A stretch of 64,000 nt of DNA from CAKRJP01 sp963589425 (GTDB lineage: Bacteria > Bacillota > Clostridia > Lachnospirales > Lachnospiraceae): positions 1 through 64,000 of the forward strand of contig CAVAKZ010000001.1 in assembly GCA_963589425.1 (NCBI GenBank). Reading direction: 5' to 3'. The position numbers were made by a program, and so were the translations under genes. The number at the start of each line of letters is the position of its first letter. Positions within the stretch are counted from its first letter, which is position 1. The notes below the pieces were generated by a model that was not told where the DNA came from, searched no databases, and saw only the letters and a program-made list of their open reading frames with translations. Positions 42,651 through 50,582 of the stretch are shown piece by piece.

Positions 42651-44054
42651 TCAATTGTATCCATAATAGGTCTTATAGGTATAACGAATCCCTCTTCGTA
42701 GTTTACTGGTACTTTCTAGTTCCATTCTGCTGATGCATGCATCTGCCTGAAAATAGGACTGCCCATAGGCACAGCGCATATTTTGTTCGATGACAGAAAG
42801 AGTCCGAAGAGACTTGCTTTCCTTTTGTTCCAAAAATAGAAGCATCCGAAGATAATCCTTATAATCCATTCCTGTCTCAGTATCCATGCCTTCTCCCGGA
42901 TCTTCCAGGGTTCCAAGCCTCATCAAAGATTCTAAAGAAAGCTGCCAAGTCTCCCTAGACTTTACTGTGGCCACATGTTTTCCTGACAGCAAGGCCCTTA
43001 AATCCATGACGGTTTCCCCATAGGCCCAGGCCAACAATATCACCTGGGTTACTGCAGCTATAATTTCTGGAACAACAAGCAAGGTACACAGTGCCGCAGC
43101 TGCCGCCTCAGCCTCAGCTCTCATCTGGGCATCTGTCATAATATAAGTAAAATTAGGCACAAAACGAATTAGCATCAGTTTATTGACTACCGTTTTTAGG
43201 TTCTCCCTATCGGAGGATTTCCCCGCCAATATGTATTCCAACTGATAATCAAGTGGAGCTTTTCCACTTTCTAACACCTTCCGGTTCTCTCCGGAAACTT
43301 GTCTTCCATTTTCTCTTGTTCCTCCATCTGTATAAGCAGGAAAATGTTCTAAGAGATACTCCCCAAACAAAAGGCCGGACATGGTACTGCTTTTGCTGGC
43401 TACATCAGAAAAATCTCCATATCCTTCTCTCCTGGCCCTGTCCGTAAGAAGGTCTCTCTGTGAAACTGCCTTCTCCGATACTCCTTGCTCTGTGGGAATC
43501 ACCAAAGCAAGGAGATCCATTTGTTTCAATCCACTTACGTGAGAAATCGGATTATTCTCTTCCGGCAAACCTTCCTCCTGGTCCGCCAAAAGGGTCTCTA
43601 GATACTCTTCCTGATCTGATTCTTGCTGTTCATAGTCCCTGGATTGCTCCTGCTGCTGGTTCCATATGCTGCTAGTTCCAAGCAAGTCTCTCACAAAATC
43701 AACCCCATATTTATTTTCCATGTATTTTGTGACCTGATCATAAAAACTATCACAGCCACTATCGGTCAAAAACTGAATCCGCAAAAGCTCTTGATCTGTA
43801 TCTGTGACACCGTAAAAATCCAATCGATCAAAGATATGACTTTCTTCATAAGTTCCGGTCTCATAGGTCCCATCCAGGGCAAATATGTCATAATGCTCCA
43901 ACAACTCTTTCTGATATTCAGCAAATACGCATTCTATGGCACGGTTCATATCCCCGCGACGGTAATTTTTTGCCACCTGGAGGGAGCTGCTTTCTAGCAC
44001 CGAGGCGCAAAAGCTAAGCATTAAAATAAAAATTAAGCTCAGATAAGCAACCAC
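42651..44054 (-). CDS. DUF5702 domain protein (tad locus)
   Basis: About 467 residues from GTG 44054; start unresolved. The first membrane helix reads VVAYLSLIFILMLSFCASVLE, followed by SLQVAKNYRRGDMNRAIECVFAEYQKELLEHYDIFALDGTYE, the family hallmark. The reading frame stays open back to 44294 but would overlap flp completely. LKGKTFSGE just before the helix looks native, yet has no ATG, GTG or TTG in this frame. Related proteins export a pilus-associated domain. It follows flp by 33 bp. Confidence 0.7.
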   Translation of the reverse strand: MVAYLSLIFILMLSFCASVLESSSLQVAKNYRRGDMNRAIECVFAEYQKELLEHYDIFALDGTYETGTYEESHIFDRLDFYGVTDTDQELLRIQFLTDSGCDSFYDQVTKYMENKYGVDFVRDLLGTSSIWNQQQEQSRDYEQQESDQEEYLETLLADQEEGLPEENNPISHVSGLKQMDLLALVIPTEQGVSEKAVSQRDLLTDRARREGYGDFSDVASKSSTMSGLLFGEYLLEHFPAYTDGGTRENGRQVSGENRKVLESGKAPLDYQLEYILAGKSSDRENLKTVVNKLMLIRFVPNFTYIMTDAQMRAEAEAAAAALCTLLVVPEIIAAVTQVILLAWAYGETVMDLRALLSGKHVATVKSRETWQLSLESLMRLGTLEDPGEGMDTETGMDYKDYLRMLLFLEQKESKSLRTLSVIEQNMRCAYGQSYFQADACISRMELESTSKLRRGIRYTYKTYYGYN

Positions 44055-44086
44055 CTCTCCAGAAAAAGTTTTACCTTTAAGACCCC

Positions 44087-44263
44087 TTAAATTCCGGAGC
44101 TTTCGCTGGTGATCTTCTCGAAAATGGTCTGCACCAAATCCGTAAGCTGGGATTTGAAAATAATAACCAGACCAATTAGCACTACCAAAATTAGGATTAC
44201 TTCCACAACCCCAACGCCGTCTTTGTTTCTCAACACATTTTTCATATATAACAATCTCCACAT
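44087..44263 (-). CDS. flp: Flp1-type type IVb pilin
   Basis: 58 residues from ATG 44263 (AGGAGG 7 bp upstream). Leader MWRLLYMKNVLRNKDG, then VGVVEVILILVVLIGLVIIF: processing after Gly with Glu at +5 of the mature pilin, and a single hydrophobic helix ending in SQLTDLVQTIFEKI. The major pilin candidate of the tad system. Confidence 0.88.
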   Translation of the reverse strand: MWRLLYMKNVLRNKDGVGVVEVILILVVLIGLVIIFKSQLTDLVQTIFEKITSESSGI

Positions 44264-44336
44264 ACCCATTCCTCCTATGTCTTTTCAAAAGCAATTCTAT
44301 AATTTCTCTTGTACACTTTTTCCAATCATTTACAAC

Positions 44337-45611
44337 TTAATATATCTGCAAAGTCAAAAACGCCGGCATTATTACAATTACCAAGACAAGGGCCAACATC
44401 ATAAACATTGGTAATAGCAATTTGGTTCCTGCCTCTTCTCCCTTACGCTTTGCTCTTGCCTTCCTCTCTTCAAAAGCTTGCAGGGATTCTATGTGCAGCA
44501 TTTCACTTAAGCCCTTTACACCTTTTCGCAGATTTTGAGACAACAAGGCCCCCAGCTTTAAATAACAGGGAAGATTGCATCTCCTTCCAAAATTTTCATA
44601 ACTTTCTGCCTCAGGAACTCCGCTTTCAATTTCTCGATAAGTGAGTTTCATTTCTTCATATACATAGCGGGTATCATGATCCTTAAGAGAACTCTCATAA
44701 TCCTGCAGAATCTTCCTCCAAGCCCTCTTCACCGTCATGCCGGCTCCCAAAAATAAGGTCAACTTATTTACAAGCTCCGGGTAATCTAAAAGCAACTGTT
44801 CTTTTCTCTGATTCTCCAGTTCCTTCCCCCTTTGTTTTCCAAGAAGCCACAGCAAAATCAAAATTAAGATTGACATAACTACCAGGACAAGACCCCTGCT
44901 ATTAAAGGGGAAATAATAGCTTATCTTTTTTCCCTTTACTATTTTAGGTAACGCAAATGTTTCTTTAGATGCGTTTTGCTCCTGATTTTTTTGAATTTTT
45001 TCAGAAATTTCACTGGCTACCTCATCTTTTGCTTCTGCTGTTTTGGGAAAGACACACACCGCCTGTTGATAACTTGCCTGGTATGCTTCATTCTCTGTAT
45101 AGGTAAGAACTGCCTTCAGATTAATGGTCTCACCCTCAGGATCTATCGCATCCTTCATAATCTCCCCTTTTACGTTCATAAGATCGTAACGGTCTAACTC
45201 CCAGGAAATTTCCACCGGCTCACCCTCTATACTACTAACTAGATTCAAATTTTGATCTACATGCTGAAAACGCTCATTAGCTCCCAAGATTTTTTTGTCT
45301 AATGTTTCAAAAATCTCATCGAAAAATTCTTGTATCTCTGCAGCCTGGTATTGCCTTTCCTTCACCTCAATTTCCAGAGGAATTTTTTCAGGCTCTCCTT
45401 CTACTTGTGCTTCAAGACTTTCTGTTCTACTTCCCTTTCCGTAATCATTCCTTTGAATAATTCCATCGGAGGCTTCCTTAGAAGCATGAAAATCATACAA
45501 GATAAGACCCACCCCCAGCACAAATAAAAACAAGACAGGAAGCATTTTCACACATCGATCTTTATGATCCGAAGCCCAAGATAATAAGCTCCCATATAAC
45601 CTGCCAAACAT
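44337..45611 (-). CDS. tadC: TadC-like type II secretion F protein with extracytoplasmic insert
   Basis: 424 residues. C-terminal T2SSF domain (about 265-424: LVNKLTLFLGAGMTVKRAWRKI, KGVKGLSEMLHIESLQAFEERK, final helix LLLPMFMMLALVLVIVIMPAF). The first half is unusual: a membrane helix (about 24-40) and a roughly 190-residue Glu/Lys-rich extracytoplasmic domain before the next helix. The start overlaps tadB by 64 bp; an ATG two bases after the tadB stop (45545) is the alternative but lacks an RBS. Confidence 0.8.
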   Translation of the reverse strand: MFGRLYGSLLSWASDHKDRCVKMLPVLFLFVLGVGLILYDFHASKEASDGIIQRNDYGKGSRTESLEAQVEGEPEKIPLEIEVKERQYQAAEIQEFFDEIFETLDKKILGANERFQHVDQNLNLVSSIEGEPVEISWELDRYDLMNVKGEIMKDAIDPEGETINLKAVLTYTENEAYQASYQQAVCVFPKTAEAKDEVASEISEKIQKNQEQNASKETFALPKIVKGKKISYYFPFNSRGLVLVVMSILILILLWLLGKQRGKELENQRKEQLLLDYPELVNKLTLFLGAGMTVKRAWRKILQDYESSLKDHDTRYVYEEMKLTYREIESGVPEAESYENFGRRCNLPCYLKLGALLSQNLRKGVKGLSEMLHIESLQAFEERKARAKRKGEEAGTKLLLPMFMMLALVLVIVIMPAFLTLQIY

Positions 45612-46387
45612 ACACTCATCACTCCCACTCCAATAGCATTGCCATACAAACTATCCATAAACTCCGGAAAGCTAAGCTGCATATAGGCTATAATGCCGTA
45701 GGGGATCACCGCCATAACACGAAACTCGTATTTTTTTGCAGCTAAAAGGGTATCAATCTCTCTTCGCACATCAATCTCATCCCCTATTTGACGCACTGTA
45801 TTTTGAATAATCTTTACCATATTTCCACCGGTTCTCTTGGCCACCACAAACACTTCCACAAAGTTTCTGGCATCCGAAAGATCTAACCGTTTGGCCCATT
45901 CCACAAAGACGGATTCCACCGCCATCTGTAGCCGGAGTTGACGCACCATAATCTGCATTTCTCTGGAGATCCTTGCATTTTCCGGATAAATAAGTGCCAA
46001 CTCTTTTTTCGCCTCCATCACTGCATTTTCCAGAGAATAGCCTATATTTAAGGATGCAGAAATAGCCTCAATGGCATCTTTAAACTGCTTTTGTAAATTG
46101 TTTTGTTTCTCTCGCTCCAACTCAACAGCTTGCAGGTAGAGTTTCCAGGCAAACACCGAAAGCATGGGAATAAGGGCTATGATGCTCCTGTAAAATAACC
46201 ATGTAGTGACAATCCACACCCCCATAGCCTTAGCTATTAGCCTTCCCCATTCCCACTTACTAAAGTCCCGCCAGGCCGGATGCATGATCCTAGGCAGCCT
46301 CCTAGTGGTCTTCTTTTCCTCTTCTTTGAAGTCCTGCCGCCTCAAGCTTCTCACAATGGGTAAGTTCATGAATTTGTTTCCAGGCAC
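45548..46387 (-). CDS. tadB: TadB-like type II secretion F protein
   Basis: 279 residues, GTG start with GGGAGG 8 bp upstream, both inside the tadA coding sequence (86-bp overlap). N-terminal basic region and two helices (about 50-80), cytoplasmic T2SSF domain (FKDAIEAISASLNIGYSLENA, VFVVAKRTGGNMVKII) and two C-terminal helices. Platform protein for pilus assembly with TadC. Confidence 0.88.
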   Translation of the reverse strand: MPGNKFMNLPIVRSLRRQDFKEEEKKTTRRLPRIMHPAWRDFSKWEWGRLIAKAMGVWIVTTWLFYRSIIALIPMLSVFAWKLYLQAVELEREKQNNLQKQFKDAIEAISASLNIGYSLENAVMEAKKELALIYPENARISREMQIMVRQLRLQMAVESVFVEWAKRLDLSDARNFVEVFVVAKRTGGNMVKIIQNTVRQIGDEIDVRREIDTLLAAKKYEFRVMAVIPYGIIAYMQLSFPEFMDSLYGNAIGVGVMSVCLAGYMGAYYLGLRIIKIDV

Positions 46388-47528
46388 TTTTTATTCCTCC
46401 CTTCGTTTCCTCCACCTCCTCATGACGAATCAAAGTTTTGATTACAATCTCCCCTTCCTCATAGCCTAATACCTCTACCACCTCCAAAAGCTTTCTGCTT
46501 TTATCTCGAAGTCTTCCTAAATGAACAATAATATCTATGCCTGATGCAATCTGTCTCTGAATGGCTGGTAGAGGCAGGTCCATGCCCATAAGCACCATGG
46601 TTTCCAATCGGGAAAACATATCCTTAGGGCTATTGGCATGACCAGTGCTTAAACTTCCATCATGGCCCGTATTTAGAGCTTGCAGCATGTCTATAGCCTC
46701 ATCGGACCGTACCTCACCTACAATAATCCGGTCCGGCCGCATACGAAGAGCGGTTTTAATAAGATCTCGAATAGTAATAACTCCCGTACCTTCCACATTG
46801 GCATTTCGCGCCTCCAAACGCACCAAATTTTCAACTCCTCGAATCTGCAGCTCCGCATTATCCTCTATAGTTATAATTCGCTCTGTCTTGGGAATATATT
46901 CAGACAATGCATTTAGAAATGTGGTTTTTCCGGATCCGGTACCTCCACTGATAAAAATGTTGTATCCTGCCACCACCAACGAAATCAAATAATCTGCTGT
47001 CCTCCTATCAATAGAATTCCAAGACACCAATTTTTCTAAAGTTATTCCTTCTTTTGCAAATTTACGAATGGTTACAATGGGGCCATCAATGGCCACCGGA
47101 GCCAGCACAACATTTACACGGGAGCCATCCGCTAATCTGGCATCAACAATGGGAGAAGCCTCATTCACCAACCGGTTGGAACCTGCCACTATCTGTTGAA
47201 TCACATCCTCCAGTTTGTCTTTGGATAAAAACCGTTTTTCTGAACGAAATAATCTCCCGCCTTTCTCATAGAAAATCGCCTGGGTTCCGTTGATCATAAT
47301 CTCTGTCACTGCCTCATCTTCCAAAAACTCCTGTAAAAGATCCAGCTTCCTAAAGGCATTAAAAAGTTCTCTTCCAAGATCAGACATGCGGTCCAAGGTC
47401 AAGTACTCTTCTTTTGAAACCTCCCGCAAAATCTCATAAATTAATTCAGTCAGCTCTTCATCAGAAATATCCCTGGTCATATCCAGACGATTTAAAACCC
47501 TGCCATGAAGTTCTTCAATGGAAATCAT
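46302..47528 (-). CDS. tadA: TadA/CpaF secretion ATPase
   Basis: 408 residues. Hexameric ATPase powering pilus assembly. N-terminal domain with VTEIMINGTQAIFYEKGGR, then Walker A ISGGTGSGKTTFLNAL, TIEDNAELQI, LRMRPDRIIVGEVRSDEAIDMLQALNTGHDG (Asp/His boxes) and STGHANSPKDMFSRLETM. Overlaps tadZ by 4 bp (ATGA) and tadB by 86 bp. Confidence 0.96.
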   Translation of the reverse strand: MISIEELHGRVLNRLDMTRDISDEELTELIYEILREVSKEEYLTLDRMSDLGRELFNAFRKLDLLQEFLEDEAVTEIMINGTQAIFYEKGGRLFRSEKRFLSKDKLEDVIQQIVAGSNRLVNEASPIVDARLADGSRVNVVLAPVAIDGPIVTIRKFAKEGITLEKLVSWNSIDRRTADYLISLVVAGYNIFISGGTGSGKTTFLNALSEYIPKTERIITIEDNAELQIRGVENLVRLEARNANVEGTGVITIRDLIKTALRMRPDRIIVGEVRSDEAIDMLQALNTGHDGSLSTGHANSPKDMFSRLETMVLMGMDLPLPAIQRQIASGIDIIVHLGRLRDKSRKLLEVVEVLGYEEGEIVIKTLIRHEEVEETKGGIKSAWKQIHELTHCEKLEAAGLQRRGKEDH

Positions 47529-48445
47529 AAGGACTGCTCCTTTTTGATCAGTTTATTTTTCACATCCTCATACCCCATTATTTGCAACTCCCACTCGAAT
47601 TGATTTAGCTTTCCCAAAGCCACCTTCTCCTTAATATAAAGAAGATGGATTTGGCTACAATTTCTTAAAATGTCATACATCCCCGAAATACCGTCATCTA
47701 TGTCAAGAATCAAGGTCTCATAAATGTCACTTTTTACAATCTGCCGAATTAAGTCTATCCAATCCTTTCCCCTTATATTCCGCATATCCTCCGACATTTT
47801 TGCCGGAGGCAAAAAATCCAACCCCTCCATAGATTCCACCATCCCCGAAAGCCATGCCCCCAGGTTCTGATTTTCCTGTCTGGCATAATACAAAGCATCA
47901 GCCACAGTTAAGGCAGATTCCGGAAAATAGCCATTTAAACCTCCATAGCACTCCATCCCTATATAAAGCACCTTCCCAGAAAGAGAAAGTTCTTTGCCTA
48001 ACTTTAAAGCGTATCTAGTTTTTCCACATCGATGCACCGGGGAAAAAATGCCAATAACCTCCTTAGTCTCCCCCTGTTTTTCTCCACTTCCACGGGGGAC
48101 AAAAAGTCCATTCTCCCCCGTACATTCTTCCATAACCGCTGCCGCAAGAGCATCTCCGGACTGATATTTATAAAGGCATTTTACTCCATATCTCTCAGTC
48201 TCCATCTTTCGCTCTACCAGCAAAATCTGCCTCTTTACATCCAGGTTTTCCAATTCTCTTCCCTGGTATTTCTCATGAATTAACAGCAAATATATTGGTT
48301 GTCTTTCCAACATTTCCTGCACCTGCCTAAGGTCTGTACAAACCTTCACCTGAAGCGGAAATGTCCGTATTTTGGTTAAATAATTCGCAAAAGCTGTTGC
48401 ATAGGCTTCCTCCTTGTCACAGATTACTAAACTACGGTTGCTCAA
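47525..48445 (-). CDS. tadZ: TadZ/CpaE-like protein
   Basis: 306 residues, TTG start with AAGGAGG 7 bp upstream. N-terminal receiver-like domain (about 1-120, without a clear phosphoacceptor set), then a MinD/ParA-type fold with a degenerate P-loop (IFSPVHRCGKTRYALKLG). Related TadZ proteins localise the pilus machinery to the pole or septum. First gene of the operon. Confidence 0.82.
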   Translation of the reverse strand: MSNRSLVICDKEEAYATAFANYLTKIRTFPLQVKVCTDLRQVQEMLERQPIYLLLIHEKYQGRELENLDVKRQILLVERKMETERYGVKCLYKYQSGDALAAAVMEECTGENGLFVPRGSGEKQGETKEVIGIFSPVHRCGKTRYALKLGKELSLSGKVLYIGMECYGGLNGYFPESALTVADALYYARQENQNLGAWLSGMVESMEGLDFLPPAKMSEDMRNIRGKDWIDLIRQIVKSDIYETLILDIDDGISGMYDILRNCSQIHLLYIKEKVALGKLNQFEWELQIMGYEDVKNKLIKKEQSL

Positions 48446-48561
48446 ATAAGAACCTCCTTCCCATATTCAGTTTCTTAATTGCTTACAATGAATCTTGGCT
48501 GATCAAACCAAAAGAAAAATTATAAGAGTTCTTTGAATCTTTAGAATAAAAACAATCAGAT

Positions 48562-48580
48562 AAGTTGCTGTGTGCAACTT
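48562..48580 (-). other. Hairpin at the 5' end of tad mRNA
   Basis: AAGTTGC (48562-48568) / GCAACTT (48574-48580), 7-bp stem, 5-nt loop, starting about 8 bp downstream of the tad -10. Possible operator or mRNA-stabilising 5' hairpin. The remaining leader to tadZ is about 115 nt. Confidence 0.5.
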
Positions 48581-48588
48581 GTAGGATG

Positions 48589-48617
48589 ATTATAGCCTTG
48601 ACATTTTTATTTGGCAA
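48589..48617 (-). promoter_or_regulatory. tad operon promoter
   Basis: Minus strand: -35 TTGCCA (48612-48617), 17-bp spacer, -10 TATAAT (48589-48594). The only good promoter before tadZ. Confidence 0.82.
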
Positions 48618-48691
48618 TAGACTTTTTAGAAGTTACAAATCTTTGTGAAAGCTTTACAAATTTGCCCTGAGCATGCCCGACAAAACAAAAG

Positions 48692-48717
48692 AAAAACCGC
48701 GGAAATCCGCGGTTTTT
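48692..48717. terminator. Terminator after sua5
   Basis: Perfect 12-bp stem AAAAACCGCGGA (48692-48703) / TCCGCGGTTTTT (48706-48717) with a minimal loop, U-rich both ways. Ends the sua5 transcript on the minus strand. Confidence 0.9.
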
Positions 48718-48756
48718 TACTGCCAAAACTATCTTGATTTTTCAAAAAATTAATTT

Positions 48757-49869
48757 TTACACCTTCTCCACATGATGGCCTGCCGCCTTCAAAAGACGGT
48801 TCATAATGGCACTTCCAATGCCCTCTCTGTCAAAGGATTCGCTGTAAATAAACTCCACCTGGTCCTCATCAAATTCCCTTAAAATCCCATAGAGGCGGTT
48901 GGCAATGGTAGCCTCATCTTCTCTGGTTCCTGCCACCTTAACATCAGCTTCAGCCACGTATTTTGTCTCTGTCTCCTTTGTGGCTATGATCCCAATTCTT
49001 TTTCCAAGGGCAAGCTCTTCTGCGGCCAAAGCATTAATTCTAGCAACCACATCCTCCATATTTCCCTCAAAAATGGTAAGGTCCGCCTTGGGGGCGTAAT
49101 GCCTATACTTCATTCCCGGAGCCTTGGGAGTCACCTTACTGTCTGGTTTAATCAAGGTTTGGTCCACATCCACCTGACCAATAAGCCCCTCTAACATTTC
49201 TTTGGTAATAGCTCCTGGCCTTAAAATCATGGGGGGATCCACCGTCACATCAAGAATGGATGATTCCACCCCAATATCCACAGCCCCGCCATCTAGGATC
49301 ATATCAATCTTTCCATCAAGATCTTCCCTTACATGAGCCGCAGTGGTAGGACTTGGCCTTCCGGAAGTATTGGCACTGGGAGCAGCAATATAGCCTCCTC
49401 CTGCATCGATCAGTGCCCTGGCCACCTCATCACTGGGCATCCTGACAGCCACCGTGTCAAGGCCACCTGTGGTTCCGTAAGGCACGCAATCTGCCTTCTT
49501 AAAAATCATGGTCAACGGGCCAGGCCAATAGCTTTCCGCCACAACTCTAGCCGCCTTAGGAATCTCCTCCACAATCTTCTCCAAATCCTTCATGTTGCTA
49601 ATATGGATAATCAAAGGATTGTCTGAAGGTCGTCCCTTAGCCTCATATATTTTCTTAGAAGCCTCCTGATTTAATCCATCCGCTCCCAAGCCATATACCG
49701 TTTCAGTAGGAAACGCCACCAGCCCGCCTTCCTTCAGAATCCTGCCAGCTTCTTCAAGAACCTGCCTAGTTTCCTCATTTCTTTCACTATCATCTTCTCC
49801 GATGGGCTCTTTCTGGGAATTTATCCGCTTCAAAGCCTCCCGATCTACACATCCATAAATGGTCTTCAT
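48757..49869 (-). CDS. Threonylcarbamoyl-AMP synthase (Sua5/YwlC)
   Basis: 370 residues. YrdC domain (LVAFPTETVYGLGADG, KIYEAKGRPSDNPLIIHI, PGPLTMIF, PSANTSGRPSPTTAAHV) plus the C-terminal Sua5 domain (MKYRHYAPKADLTIF). Makes the t6A tRNA modification intermediate. RBS GGGAG before ATG. It follows the dCMP deaminase by 10 bp. Confidence 0.95.
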   Translation of the reverse strand: MKTIYGCVDREALKRINSQKEPIGEDDSERNEETRQVLEEAGRILKEGGLVAFPTETVYGLGADGLNQEASKKIYEAKGRPSDNPLIIHISNMKDLEKIVEEIPKAARVVAESYWPGPLTMIFKKADCVPYGTTGGLDTVAVRMPSDEVARALIDAGGGYIAAPSANTSGRPSPTTAAHVREDLDGKIDMILDGGAVDIGVESSILDVTVDPPMILRPGAITKEMLEGLIGQVDVDQTLIKPDSKVTPKAPGMKYRHYAPKADLTIFEGNMEDVVARINALAAEELALGKRIGIIATKETETKYVAEADVKVAGTREDEATIANRLYGILREFDEDQVEFIYSESFDREGIGSAIMNRLLKAAGHHVEKV

Positions 49870-49879
49870 CTTATTCTCC

Positions 49880-50368
49880 CTACAATTCTATAGACACTTC
49901 TCTGCCGGATCTCTCATACCTATGAACCTTCACCCCTGCGGTCTTAAGCATCCGCATAGAAGCCATGACAGAAGCAGAATTCTCGTACTTATTGCTGTCA
50001 TAGATCACTTCCTTAATTCCACTTTGAATAATTGCTTTGGCGCACTCATTACAAGGAAAGAGAGAAACATACAACTTAGATCCTTCTAAACTTCCTCCCC
50101 GATAATTTAAAATCGCATTTAATTCACTATGCACAATATAAACATACTTAGTTTCTAAAGGGTCCTCCCCTTCTCTAATCCACGGAAATTCCTCATCTGA
50201 GCATCCAATAGGAAATCCATTATATCCCATGGATAAAATCTTGTTATCCTGACTGACAATACAACATCCCACCTGGGTATTGGGATCCTTAGAACGCATA
50301 CCGGAAAGCTTTGCTACTCCCATAAAATACTCATCCCAGCTGATATAATCTTTTCTCTGACTTCCCAT
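49880..50368 (-). CDS. dCMP deaminase (ComEB-like)
   Basis: 162 residues. Zinc deaminase motif HSELNAILNYRGG and FPCNECAKAIIQ, with the preceding GCCIVSQDNKILSMGYNGFP. Makes dUMP from dCMP for thymidylate synthesis. RBS AGAGGAAG upstream. Promoter at 50456-50484; a AAGACAT/ATGTCTT hairpin (50401-50421) lies in its leader. Confidence 0.93.
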   Translation of the reverse strand: MGSQRKDYISWDEYFMGVAKLSGMRSKDPNTQVGCCIVSQDNKILSMGYNGFPIGCSDEEFPWIREGEDPLETKYVYIVHSELNAILNYRGGSLEGSKLYVSLFPCNECAKAIIQSGIKEVIYDSNKYENSASVMASMRMLKTAGVKVHRYERSGREVSIEL

Positions 50369-50455
50369 ACCTAACTTCCTCTCTATCTGGCAGCTTCATT
50401 AAGACATCTATCAAATGTCTTCTTTCAGCCTTCTTTTCGTCTGCATTTCGGTCTA

Positions 50456-50484
50456 ATTTTAACACACTCCATTTTCAGAAACAA
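50456..50484 (-). promoter_or_regulatory. Promoter of dCMP deaminase and sua5
   Basis: Minus strand: -35 TTGTTT (50479-50484), 17-bp spacer, -10 TAAAAT (50456-50461). Confidence 0.55.
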
Positions 50485-50523
50485 GGCACTGCAAATGAAG
50501 GCCCCCGTCCAAATTAATCCGAA

Positions 50524-50574
50524 CAAAAAACATCCCCTTAAAACCTGCAATCTTGGCAGATTTCAAAGGGATGT
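50524..50574 (-). terminator. Terminator after the GH18 gene
   Basis: ACATCCCCTT (50530-50539) / AAAGGGATGT (50565-50574) with an inner AATCT/AGATT hairpin, followed on the minus strand by TTTTTTG. Confidence 0.8.
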
Positions 50575-50582
50575 CCCATGGC

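Noticed and set aside
48446..48590. c-di-GMP riboswitch in the tad leader
   Set aside because: No conserved aptamer core was found; only a short hairpin is visible.
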